This document shows, piece after piece, positions 6,813 to 12,936 of a DNA stretch of 12,936 nt. Below the pieces are notes generated by a model, which ran no database searches, had not been told where the DNA came from, and was given only the letters and a program-made list of their open reading frames with translations. How positions within the stretch are numbered: position 1 is the stretch's first letter; the number at the start of each line of letters is the position of its first letter. Both the position numbers and the translations under genes were made by a program. The stretch is from Methanomassiliicoccaceae archaeon UBA480 (GTDB lineage: Archaea > Thermoplasmatota > Thermoplasmata > Methanomassiliicoccales > Methanomethylophilaceae), in assembly GCA_002506425.1 (NCBI GenBank), contig DAXO01000043.1, positions 353 through 13,288 on the forward strand, written 5' to 3'.

Positions 6813-8330
6813 TCAGAGGGTCCTGTTGGACCTGAGGTGGTCGATGTCCGAGATGTAAAGGTCTCTGATGTCCTTGATGTCCCACTTGAGCATCGCCAGC
6901 CTCTCGAATCCGAATCCCCATGCGAGCACGGGCACGTCCACGCCGAACGGCGCCACGACCTCGGGCCTGAAGATGCCCGCTCCTCCGAGCTCCATCCACT
7001 TGCCGTTGAAGAAGACCTCCAGCTCGAGGGACGGCTCGGTGTACGGGAAGTAGGCGGGCCTGATGCGAATCTGGTCGAATCCCATGCGGGCGTAGAACTC
7101 CCTGATCATCGAGATCAGCATGTCGAAGTCCCCGTTCTCGTCTATGACGATGCCTTCGATCTGCGTGAACTCCGGAAGGTGCGTTGCGTCGATGGATTCG
7201 TTCCTGAAGATGCGGGAGATCGAGAACGCCTTGCGGGGAGCGTCCGGGTGCTCCGCGATGTACTTGATGCTGCTGACGGTGCTGTGCGTCCTGAGGAGGG
7301 CCATCTCGGCCTTCTCCCTCGACCAGCTTCCTCCCCATCCCGTGGATCCGGTGTCTCCGCCGTTCTCGTGGATCGCCTTGACTGTTGCCACGAGCGCTTC
7401 GTCGTCGATATGGATCGAAGCGGGGTGCTCCAGATAGAACGTGTCCTGGAGGTCCCTCGCGGGATGGTCCTGAGGAGTGTACAGCACATCGAGGTTCCAG
7501 AACGCGGGCTGGACGTACTCGGACTTCATCTCGGCGAAGCCCATGTCGGTGAACAGCCTGCGGACCTGAGCTCCGAGCCTGGAGAGCATGTGCTTCTTGG
7601 CAGGATACGCCGTGGGAGCGAAGGTCTGTATGTCGTACCTCCTGAACTCGGCATCCTTCCACTCGCCGTTCTGGATCATGCGGTCCGTGATGTCGGTGAT
7701 CTGGGGCCTGAGCTCGATTCCGGATGCGGCGGCATCGGCTCCCTCGGGTGTGAGGGTGACGCTCCTCTCCGTCACCGTCTTCTCGGCGATCATGCCCTGG
7801 CGGCCCTTGAGGTCCTTTATCAGCTTGGGATCCGCCTCCTCGGCGGGCAGCGGAGCCTCCGACATCCTCGAGATGAGGGCCTCGTCCGGCATCTCCTTCC
7901 CGAGCATCTCCCTCCCGATATCGGTCAGGACCATCGTCTTCACGCCGTCGACGGCAGTTATGTCCGCCAGCCCCTTGCGCTTCAGCCATCCTACGGCTAC
8001 CTTGCCCATGCCGGAAGGCATGGCGGCCTCCATGTCCTGCATGGGCATGGATCCACCGTGCTCGCCGATGACTCTGATGGCGACCCTCTCGGGGAGGCCC
8101 TCGCGGACGACCTCCGGATCGGCCAGCACATAGAACCTCTCGGTCTTCTCGGATATCGAGGCGAGTCCCTTTGACTCGAGCCAGGATGCCGCGCTCATCG
8201 CCTCGACCTCGACGGAGAACGCCCCCTCCGCCACGAGATCGGCGGCGGATGCGCTGCCTCCCCTCTCGGCCAGGGCCAGAAGCAGCCTCTTCTCGTTGTG
8301 GCTCAATCCATCAAGCAGTGCCTTGTCCAT
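6813..8330 (-). CDS. pheS: Phenylalanyl-tRNA synthetase alpha subunit
   Basis: A 505-residue class II synthetase catalytic subunit, which joins phenylalanine to tRNA-Phe as part of the (alpha-beta)2 enzyme. Residues to about 200 are tandem winged-helix-like modules typical of archaeal/eukaryal PheS. The catalytic domain has QPAFWNLDVLYTPQDHPARD, motif 2 ISRIFRNESIDATHLPEFTQIEG, and motif 3 GAGIFRPEVVAPFG...LAWGFGFERLAML. The end, DIDHLRSNRTL then TGA, fits the family. ATG 8330 was chosen because GGTGA overlapping the trpS stop lies 5 nt upstream; ATG 8333 is one codon longer. No pheT is in the window. It is the second gene of a trpS-pheS operon. Confidence 0.95.
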   Translation of the reverse strand: MDKALLDGLSHNEKRLLLALAERGGSASAADLVAEGAFSVEVEAMSAASWLESKGLASISEKTERFYVLADPEVVREGLPERVAIRVIGEHGGSMPMQDMEAAMPSGMGKVAVGWLKRKGLADITAVDGVKTMVLTDIGREMLGKEMPDEALISRMSEAPLPAEEADPKLIKDLKGRQGMIAEKTVTERSVTLTPEGADAAASGIELRPQITDITDRMIQNGEWKDAEFRRYDIQTFAPTAYPAKKHMLSRLGAQVRRLFTDMGFAEMKSEYVQPAFWNLDVLYTPQDHPARDLQDTFYLEHPASIHIDDEALVATVKAIHENGGDTGSTGWGGSWSREKAEMALLRTHSTVSSIKYIAEHPDAPRKAFSISRIFRNESIDATHLPEFTQIEGIVIDENGDFDMLISMIREFYARMGFDQIRIRPAYFPYTEPSLELEVFFNGKWMELGGAGIFRPEVVAPFGVDVPVLAWGFGFERLAMLKWDIKDIRDLYISDIDHLRSNRTL

Positions 8331-8335
8331 CATAA

Positions 8336-8340
8336 TCACC
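8336..8340 (-). promoter_or_regulatory. pheS ribosome binding site within the trpS stop
   Basis: GGTGA on the minus strand contains the trpS stop TGA and lies 5 nt before pheS ATG 8330, indicating translational coupling. Confidence 0.55.
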
Positions 8341-9457
8341 ATTCGAAACCATCGTAGGTCATGTCCCCGACCACATCCTTCGCCTTCTCGCGGCGGTCCT
8401 GATGGCCTTCGAGGAACACGTTTATCCTCTCGGTGAGGCACATCTTGCACTCGCCGCAGAGGATCTCCCCCTTCCTGCACTTGTCGGCCAGCTCGTTGAG
8501 CTTGGCGTCGTCCTTCTCGAAGAGGTAGAAATTGTACTTGAAGACCGCACAGACCTCGGGATTGCCTCCGAGCTGACGCTGCTCCTCCACGGAGACCCTT
8601 CCGCCTGTGAACGCCCTTCCGACCTTCTTCTTGACGGCTTTGGGCGTATCGGTGGTGTAGATCGTCGCGTTCTCATCGGAGGACGACATCTTGTCCCCGC
8701 CGTTCAGGCCGGGGAACATCTTGCAGAAGATCAGCGAGGGCTTCGGATAGCCGAGATGCGGCGCTGCATCGCGGGTGACCCTGAAATGGGGATCCTGGTC
8801 GATGCCGCACGGGATCAGCACGGGGACCTGCCTTCCGGCATCCGCCGACGGCAGGAAGGCGGGGACGGACTGCATGGTCGTGTAGAATATCGAACCGATG
8901 TTCGTCGAGTTGTCGAATCCGAACACCGCCTTGGCGGTGGAGAACGTTGTCCTCTTGGCGACCTCGAGCGCGATTGGATACATCCTGCGGACGTTCTTGG
9001 TGTCCACGATGATCTTCGTCTTCTTCGGGTCGAATCCGAGGGCGACGAAGTCCAGGGCGTTCTCGTACGCCATCCTCCCGGTCTCCTCCAGGGACAGGTC
9101 CTTGAACAGGAACTTCTCGTCGTCCGTCATCTGGAAGAGCATGTCGCAGCCGAAGGTGTCCTGCACCCACTTGTTGAAGATCCAGGGCATCAGATGGCCC
9201 AGATGGGTGTTCCCGGAAGGGCCGCGCCCGGTGTATAGGGTGAAACTGTTCCCTTTGTCGTACTCGTTCAGGAGCCATGCCATATCCCTGTGGGTGTAGA
9301 ATATCCCGCGTCTGAGCATGGGGTGGAGCGGACCGTATCCGGACAACCTCTCTAGCAGGGCCTCGTCTATGGGCGACGTCCCGAACTGCCTCATCAGCAG
9401 GTCGTAGTCTATATCGCCCGTGACCTCCCATGGCGTGACCTTGAAGTCCTCTGGCAT
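8336..9457 (-). CDS. trpS: Tryptophanyl-tRNA synthetase with a Cys motif like the Fe-S-containing TrpRS
   Basis: A 373-residue class I synthetase that charges tRNA-Trp. It has an N-terminal extension (about 70 residues) as in archaeal/eukaryal TrpRS, TGRGPSGNTHLGHLMPW with HLGH as the HIGH motif (85-88), the Trp pocket PCGIDQDPHFRVTRD and KMSSS (256-260). In the C-terminal anticodon-binding region Cys303, 327, 334 and 337 are spaced C-x23-C-x6-C-x2-C, with a further Cys340. This nearly matches the [4Fe-4S] motif C-x22-C-x6-C-x2-C I recall for Thermotoga maritima TrpRS. The ATG has a weak AGGT upstream and a TATA box 36 nt away. It is the first gene of the trpS-pheS operon; its stop overlaps the pheS ribosome binding site. 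Confidence 0.95.
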   Translation of the reverse strand: MPEDFKVTPWEVTGDIDYDLLMRQFGTSPIDEALLERLSGYGPLHPMLRRGIFYTHRDMAWLLNEYDKGNSFTLYTGRGPSGNTHLGHLMPWIFNKWVQDTFGCDMLFQMTDDEKFLFKDLSLEETGRMAYENALDFVALGFDPKKTKIIVDTKNVRRMYPIALEVAKRTTFSTAKAVFGFDNSTNIGSIFYTTMQSVPAFLPSADAGRQVPVLIPCGIDQDPHFRVTRDAAPHLGYPKPSLIFCKMFPGLNGGDKMSSSDENATIYTTDTPKAVKKKVGRAFTGGRVSVEEQRQLGGNPEVCAVFKYNFYLFEKDDAKLNELADKCRKGEILCGECKMCLTERINVFLEGHQDRREKAKDVVGDMTYDGFEW

Positions 9458-9472
9458 GACTGTTACCTACTC

Positions 9473-9488
9473 GCGCATACGCGCATAC
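9473..9488. repeat. Tandem 8-bp direct repeat GCGCATAC x2 at the trpS promoter
   Basis: Two exact adjacent copies (9473-9480, 9481-9488) lie between the trpS TATA box and its start codon, over the predicted transcription start. This is a plausible operator for a regulator of trpS-pheS. Confidence 0.4.
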
Positions 9489-9489
9489 G

Positions 9490-9496
9490 TATTAAT
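9490..9496 (-). promoter_or_regulatory. TATA box of trpS-pheS
   Basis: ATTAATA on the minus strand is centred 36 nt before the trpS ATG, giving a leader of about 10 nt that can hold the weak AGGT site. It is the same spacing as at the small beta-rich gene ending at 11033. Confidence 0.5.
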
Positions 9497-9521
9497 GATT
9501 CGCAATGCTCCCCAATCGATG

Positions 9522-9529
9522 GATATTAC
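9522..9529 (+). promoter_or_regulatory. Candidate TATA box of the 9553 gene
   Basis: GATATTAC lies about 27 nt before ATG 9553, a leaderless layout. No such box sits at the right distance from the alternative upstream ATG at 9505, so it also decides the start. Confidence 0.45.
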
Positions 9530-9552
9530 TACGGAAAGGCGATTCAGCCCTC

Positions 9553-10005
9553 ATGTTCAAGATCCTCGGGGAGGATGCCCTGTATATCGACATCCCCGCA
9601 GTTTTCAAGAAGCGCATGCTGGAACTCGCCGACGAGGGCGATGAGAAGGAGAAGGAGTTCAAGGAGATCCTCGGGAAGTCCGAGGTCACCTATCTGCTCA
9701 ATGGAACCACCGAAGAGCACACATTCTTCATCAGGGTGCCCAAGGACATCACGCCCGAGCAGATCCAGGTCATGGCTGACGCATCCCTTGCGATCCTCAA
9801 GAGGACCGTCGAGAACATCCCGTGCGTAGAGGTCGAAGGGATCCGTCAGAAGTATCAGGTGATTATAACGAACTGGGACGAGCCGGACATCATCGGCAAG
9901 AACAAGGCCCCCGGACTCTCCTCCGCAGAGGTCTTCAAGCCCATCATCCAGTCCCTCGACAAGCCCGGCAGGGCCAACTCGACCTTCCAGGATCAGTTCT
10001 TCTGA
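9553..10005 (+). CDS. Conserved-looking hypothetical cytosolic protein
   Basis: A 150-residue soluble, acidic protein (MFKILGEDALYIDIP...), with no membrane segment, signal peptide or zinc motif. It has a charged helix (residues about 18-40, rich in Lys and Glu), a beta-rich middle (EVTYLLNGTTEEHTFFIRVP), a helix beginning ITPEQIQVMADASLAIL, and a C-terminal segment ending STFQDQFF. Codon use is like the neighbouring core genes, so it is very probably real, but I do not recognise the family. An ATG at 9505 would add 16 residues; the TATA position favours 9553. It ends with TGA and overlaps the convergent membrane-protein gene by 13 bp. It is divergent from trpS, sharing a 95-bp promoter region. 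Confidence 0.75.
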   Translation: MFKILGEDALYIDIPAVFKKRMLELADEGDEKEKEFKEILGKSEVTYLLNGTTEEHTFFIRVPKDITPEQIQVMADASLAILKRTVENIPCVEVEGIRQKYQVIITNWDEPDIIGKNKAPGLSSAEVFKPIIQSLDKPGRANSTFQDQFF

Positions 10006-11036
10006 CGCTTGAAACAGGCATCCGACGGACGCCTCGGAGTCCCGGGGACCCCGTCGTCCAGAGGATGCCTCCCATCCCTTCCGTCGAATCCCGAATAGAA
10101 ATCCACAGGGTGGGTCTCGCTCCATGCCGCCGAGATGTCCGACACCAGCTCGGGCTCGTCATTCTGACTGAAATTCAGGAGCGACAGCGCCATCGTGACG
10201 GAAACCATGGCTATGCTCGCCAGTGCCAGCCACAGAGCGGTCAATCCGGGGGCGGCCGCGACGGCGATTATGAACAGCGCCACTGCGAGAGGCACCGCCA
10301 TGCGCTTCAGCGTCCCGAAGAAGCCGTCGAACAGACGGAATGTCGAGCCCGACGACACGACACGGGCGTCCACGGATGCGAATATGGACCAGGGGGCCGA
10401 GAATGCGGCTATGTACAGACAGGCGACGGTCACGAAGACTATCCTGCCTTCGCTGTCGAAACGGAGCCCGAAGCTCGCCGACACGAACATCCACAGAAGA
10501 AGCAGGAGCAGCACGGCAGGAGCCATGAACTTGATCAGCTGGCTCATCTCGATGCGCTCCCTGCGCACGTGATCGTTGATGAACATGTTGCGGGCATCGA
10601 AGTCCGCAGGCAGCCCGAAGATGAACGCCGTCAGATGCTCCGGGATGTTGCGGGAGCCCGAGGCTCCGCAGTGTTCCGCGGTATCTAGCATCCTCAGCAG
10701 GAACATCCTGTCGGCGAAATTGATGACGACGGAGACTCCGAAAGAACCGGGAATCAGAGCCAGTGCTACGAAGGCAGGAACCCATCCGGCCACGAAGAGC
10801 ACGGCAGGCACTGCGACGGAGACTATCAGAGGGATCCATCTCCTGCGGATGACCAGATCCAGATATCCTAGCGAAACGAACGGGAGTGCCAGCAGAGCCG
10901 AGGACCGCCAGAAGGTTATGTCCGTCAGAAGCGGAATCGCGATGGAGGCGATAACGGACGCCGCCAGGACTATGAGACCTATGCGAAGACCGAGGGCCTT
11001 GTCCTTCCCCATAAGGGGATTCTCCATGAACCTCAT
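9993..11036 (-). CDS. Polytopic membrane protein of unknown function
   Basis: A 347-residue protein with about 8 hydrophobic segments (approximate residues 17-38, 45-62, 68-86, 88-106, 165-186, 205-228, 257-275 and 276-297). A roughly 55-residue conserved-looking loop between the fourth and fifth segments contains NIPEHLTAFIFGLPADFDARNMFINDHVRRERIEMSQ. A soluble C-terminal tail of about 50 residues follows the last segment. The start at 11036 overlaps the stop of the upstream gene as ATGA (4 bp), showing translational coupling; Met at 11027 is an alternative. No transporter or enzyme motif is evident. Its tight pairing with the small beta-rich protein suggests the two work together, perhaps at the membrane. 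Confidence 0.75.
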   Translation of the reverse strand: MRFMENPLMGKDKALGLRIGLIVLAASVIASIAIPLLTDITFWRSSALLALPFVSLGYLDLVIRRRWIPLIVSVAVPAVLFVAGWVPAFVALALIPGSFGVSVVINFADRMFLLRMLDTAEHCGASGSRNIPEHLTAFIFGLPADFDARNMFINDHVRRERIEMSQLIKFMAPAVLLLLLLWMFVSASFGLRFDSEGRIVFVTVACLYIAAFSAPWSIFASVDARVVSSGSTFRLFDGFFGTLKRMAVPLAVALFIIAVAAAPGLTALWLALASIAMVSVTMALSLLNFSQNDEPELVSDISAAWSETHPVDFYSGFDGRDGRHPLDDGVPGTPRRPSDACFKRQKN

Positions 11037-11371
11037 TCCTTGTCCGTCCATGCTTCGACGACGACGGATGCCTTGTCGCCCTTGTACACTCCGAGCAGAA
11101 TGCCCATGCTCTTCGACTTGCCGGTATCGAACGGCCCCAGGACAGCGTCCATCACCCCGTCCTTGTGTCCGGCGGAGGAACGGTCCTCGCGAGCGACGAC
11201 GACATCCACCGGATGGTTGGACTTGACGCTCACTCTCAGAAGACGATGCGGCCTCACTTCGAGCGGAATGGTGACGACATTGCGGTAGCATCCGTCGACC
11301 GTGATATCGAAATCGCCAACGGAGACCGTCTCCGGGCCATAGACCTGCTCCCTCTTGTCGAACAAAGCCAT
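11033..11371 (-). CDS. Small beta-rich protein, possibly GOLD/PPC-like
   Basis: A 112-residue protein without a signal peptide or membrane segment. The pattern of alternating beta strands, HRLLRVSVKSNHPVDVVVARED and later MGILLGVYKGDKASVVVEAWTD, resembles small beta-sandwich domains of the GOLD or bacterial pre-peptidase C-terminal (PPC) type. This is pattern recognition only. A TATA-like ATTTAAT is centred 36 nt upstream of ATG 11371. It overlaps the following membrane-protein gene by 4 bp, so the two are one operon. Function unknown; a soluble partner of the membrane protein is the simplest idea. Confidence 0.65.
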   Translation of the reverse strand: MALFDKREQVYGPETVSVGDFDITVDGCYRNVVTIPLEVRPHRLLRVSVKSNHPVDVVVAREDRSSAGHKDGVMDAVLGPFDTGKSKSMGILLGVYKGDKASVVVEAWTDKE

Positions 11372-11403
11372 CTCATCACTGGTGCGGTGAATGGAATCGT
11401 CAG

Positions 11404-11410
11404 ATTAAAT
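11404..11410 (-). promoter_or_regulatory. TATA box of the two-gene membrane unit
   Basis: ATTTAAT on the minus strand is centred 36 nt upstream of ATG 11371. It stands out as an AT-rich island in GC-rich surroundings. Confidence 0.45.
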
Positions 11411-11491
11411 GTAATCGGGCGCCCGTGCTCCATCACGCGATGGCGAAGCGGGTCCGACCGATCCGTCCCGAAACCGTTGTCGGAATGGAGC

Positions 11492-11514
11492 TTCCGGATA
11501 CGAATCCTCCGGAA
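11492..11514. repeat. Inverted repeat TTCCGGA / TCCGGAA
   Basis: A perfect 7-bp stem (11492-11498 with 11508-11514) with a 9-nt loop, in the intergenic stretch upstream of the membrane unit. It may be an operator or part of the ATPase transcript's 3' end. Confidence 0.35.
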
Positions 11515-11564
11515 TCCGAACGATCCTATCTGCATCATGTTGAGATCCACAAGACCCGTGAAAA

Positions 11565-11585
11565 TCGCCTGATCGGGATTTGAAC
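11565..11585 (-). other. tRNA 3'-end-like fragment
   Basis: On the minus strand GTTCAAATCCCGA looks like a tRNA T-loop plus the 3' side of a T-stem, followed by 7 acceptor-like bases (TCAGGCG), an A and a T-run. The 5' side of the T-stem does not pair and no matching acceptor strand lies upstream, so it is not a working tRNA gene. It could be an attachment-site remnant next to the accessory-looking ATPase gene, or chance. Confidence 0.22.
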
Positions 11586-11598
11586 GAATGATTGAAGA

Positions 11599-11608
11599 TC
11601 ATGCATGA
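11599..11608. repeat. 10-bp palindrome TCATGCATGA
   Basis: A perfect palindrome about 80 bp past the end of the ATPase gene, flanked by ACGAAT (11584-11589) and its complement ATTCGT (11612-11617), which extend it into a larger interrupted inverted repeat. Role unknown. Confidence 0.35.
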
Positions 11609-11687
11609 GGGATTCGTCCGAACAGAAGACGATGTACGTCTAAGCCTCATGATGCGAAACGGAATGCGGTAGATTACAGACCGTTCC

Positions 11688-12902
11688 TCACCAGTCCTCT
11701 GTAAGCCATTCCGATAGAGGGACGACCTTTATTCCGTCTATGTCATTCAAGGGAAACCTGTCGTATGTTATGATGGTCTTCGGATAGTTGTCCCTCACCG
11801 ACCTGAGAGGCTTCAGCTCCCTCTCCCTGGTGGACTCGTCGCATATGTTCATGCAGACCTGATAGTAAGACAGGACACCTTCCGAATCCGCGATGAAATC
11901 TATCTCGAGGTCACCGACGGAGCAGACCGATGCTCTGCCGTATCTGAAGATCAGTTCATTGAACACGATGTTCTCCATGATGCCGTCCAGGTCCGCCTCC
12001 GTATACGGGACGATGACGTTCCTGAGACCGAGGTCCGCCGCATAGAACTTCTCCGATGTGCGGAGATACTCCTTCGTCTTCAGGTCCATCCTCCTGGCCC
12101 TTCCTATGAGGAGCGCCTTCTCCAGCATGGAGATGTACGAATCCACTGTCTCGGGACGAGTCTTGGTGCCCTTGCTAGTCAGATAGTTCGATACGGAACG
12201 GATGGATGTCCTGTCGCCGATATTCTTCATGATGAACCTGCAGACATTGGATGCAAGCTCGTTGTTACGGATGCTGTTCCTCTCGGAGACGTCTTTCGTG
12301 TATACAGTATTGTAGATACCCATCAACATATCCGGCACAAGCTCTGGCAAGACATCTTCCAAGAGCGCCGCCGTAGGGAATCCGCCTCTGCGGATGTAGT
12401 CATCGAGAAGAGCGGCGGCATCCTTGCCCGAATCCTTCCTGAACTGCAGATACTCGCGGAACACCAGCGGTTGCATGCGGATCTCCACGCATCTGCCGGA
12501 GAGTTTGGTGGAGAGCTCGGTGGACAGCATCTGGGAGTTGGAACCCGTGATGTATATGTCCGCTTCATTGATGAAAAGGGTCGATACAGCTCTCTCCCAT
12601 TCGGGAATATTCTGAATCTCATCAAGAAACAGATACGAACCTTTCGGATCGCCTACCATCCCTGCGACATAATCGAGAAGATTTCTCCAGGTCTCTATGC
12701 CGGAAGATTCGTCATCCAGATTGATGTACAGAATCCTGTCTTCCGGAATGCCTGAAGCCTTGAGCTCCCCTATGAACTCGGCCATCAGTGTGGACTTGCC
12801 ACATCTGCGTATGCCGGTGATTCCTTTGATGATGGGAAATCCTCTCAATCCGCGGAGCTTTTCCAGGTAATGCTCCCGAGGTATGATGTCGATACCTCTC
12901 AT
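11688..12902 (-). CDS. AAA-family ATPase with C-terminal DUF4143 domain
   Basis: A full-length 404-residue protein. Residues 1-200 form a P-loop ATPase: Walker A GIRRCGKST (30-38), Walker B YLFLDE (D94, E95) and sensor-like ITGSNS (118-123). A winged-helix-like linker follows (about 215-275), then a DUF4143 domain with KFYAADLGLRNVI, ENIVFNELIFRYG and LEIDFIAD...YYQVCM. The E-x-D...Q-V layout recalls the PD-(D/E)xK nuclease fold. Such proteins are abundant in gut bacteria and archaea, are often near mobile or defence genes, and have no settled function. The gene is visibly less GC-rich than its neighbours and has no ribosome binding site (leaderless), fitting acquisition by transfer. It ends with TGA. 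Confidence 0.9.
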   Translation of the reverse strand: MRGIDIIPREHYLEKLRGLRGFPIIKGITGIRRCGKSTLMAEFIGELKASGIPEDRILYINLDDESSGIETWRNLLDYVAGMVGDPKGSYLFLDEIQNIPEWERAVSTLFINEADIYITGSNSQMLSTELSTKLSGRCVEIRMQPLVFREYLQFRKDSGKDAAALLDDYIRRGGFPTAALLEDVLPELVPDMLMGIYNTVYTKDVSERNSIRNNELASNVCRFIMKNIGDRTSIRSVSNYLTSKGTKTRPETVDSYISMLEKALLIGRARRMDLKTKEYLRTSEKFYAADLGLRNVIVPYTEADLDGIMENIVFNELIFRYGRASVCSVGDLEIDFIADSEGVLSYYQVCMNICDESTRERELKPLRSVRDNYPKTIITYDRFPLNDIDGIKVVPLSEWLTEDW

Positions 12903-12914
12903 GTACTGTTATGT

Positions 12915-12929
12915 GTGTACACGTATTTC
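12915..12929 (-). promoter_or_regulatory. Promoter region of the ATPase gene
   Basis: GAAATAC on the minus strand (12929-12923) is centred about 24 nt before ATG 12902 and is a weak TATA candidate; ATTAATTG lies just beyond. Next to it sits the palindrome GTGTACAC (12915-12922), a possible operator overlapping the core promoter. Confidence 0.35.
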
Positions 12930-12936
12930 AATTAAT

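Larger units (their letters stand above)
11411..11687. other. Intergenic stretch without a supported gene
   Basis: Between the promoter of the small beta-rich gene and the end of the ATPase gene I find no convincing gene on either strand. Short open frames exist on the minus strand (98 and 81 codons), but they are rich in Arg, Ser and Pro, lack a ribosome binding site and look like chance. The stretch holds a 7-bp inverted repeat, a 10-bp palindrome and a fragment resembling a tRNA 3' end, listed separately. Confidence 0.5.

Noticed and set aside
6813..8174. A 450-residue extension of the winged-helix protein
   Set aside because: It is fully antisense to pheS, with His/Val/Arg-rich shadow composition unlike the real N-terminal part.
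11560..11640. A complete tRNA gene
   Set aside because: Only the T-loop and 3' side are present; the T-stem 5' side and acceptor strand do not pair.
11405..11650. An 81-codon minus-strand frame in the intergenic stretch
   Set aside because: No ribosome binding site, chance-like composition, and it covers palindromes and the tRNA-like fragment.
1..12936. Pyrrolysine read-through genes or a TAG-based recoding system
   Set aside because: No gene in the window ends at or contains a TAG in its frame, so there is no direct sign of it here.
1..12936. CRISPR arrays, insertion sequences, rRNA
   Set aside because: No spaced direct repeats, transposase or rRNA-like sequence was seen.

Overview
The window looks like chromosomal DNA of a euryarchaeon, most likely a Thermoplasmata member near Methanomassiliicoccales (the lineage is inferred, not proven). 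The signs are an archaeal class I release factor (aRF1), archaeal-type PheS, archaeal UMP kinase and D-aminoacyl-tRNA deacylase, TATA-like boxes about 26 nt upstream of several start codons (leaderless layout), AGG/CGC-dominated arginine usage and a GC-rich composition. The nine genes with an unambiguous stop all use TGA.

Layout. (1) Bases 1-294 (+) hold the C-terminus of a membrane-anchored protein. A hairpin-rich intergenic stretch separates it from a convergent minus-strand operon, read prf1 -> argS -> GNAT acetyltransferase (3965 down to 454). (2) UMP kinase pyrH (+) runs from near 3999 and converges with dtdA (-). (3) A compact divergent promoter region (5539-5654) serves dtdA and a winged-helix/TPR-like protein (+). 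(4) That protein converges with a trpS -> pheS operon (-, 9457 down to 6813). (5) A conserved hypothetical gene (+, 9553-10005) converges, with a 13-bp overlap, with a two-gene unit (-): a small beta-rich protein and a polytopic membrane protein. (6) A 316-bp intergenic stretch with palindromes and a tRNA-3'-end-like fragment precedes a less GC-rich AAA ATPase/DUF4143 gene (-), probably accessory DNA.

Most of the window is about translation: charging (ArgS, PheS, TrpS), removal of D-amino acids from tRNA (DtdA), termination (aRF1) and pyrimidine nucleotide supply (PyrH).

The main anomaly concerns gene ends. Four genes (prf1, pyrH, dtdA and the winged-helix gene) have no stop codon where homology and gene layout say they should end. 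Their frames run on as shadows through neighbouring conserved genes. At or within a few codons of each expected end sits CGA, one T-to-C step from the TGA used by every other gene. Among roughly 250 arginine codons I checked by eye in the true coding frames, CGA occurs once, and that one lies inside prf1, the release-factor gene. CGA acting as a stop (reassigned, unassigned, or converted to UGA by C-to-U editing) is the exciting reading. Stop-loss substitutions or sequence artefact are the sober alternatives.
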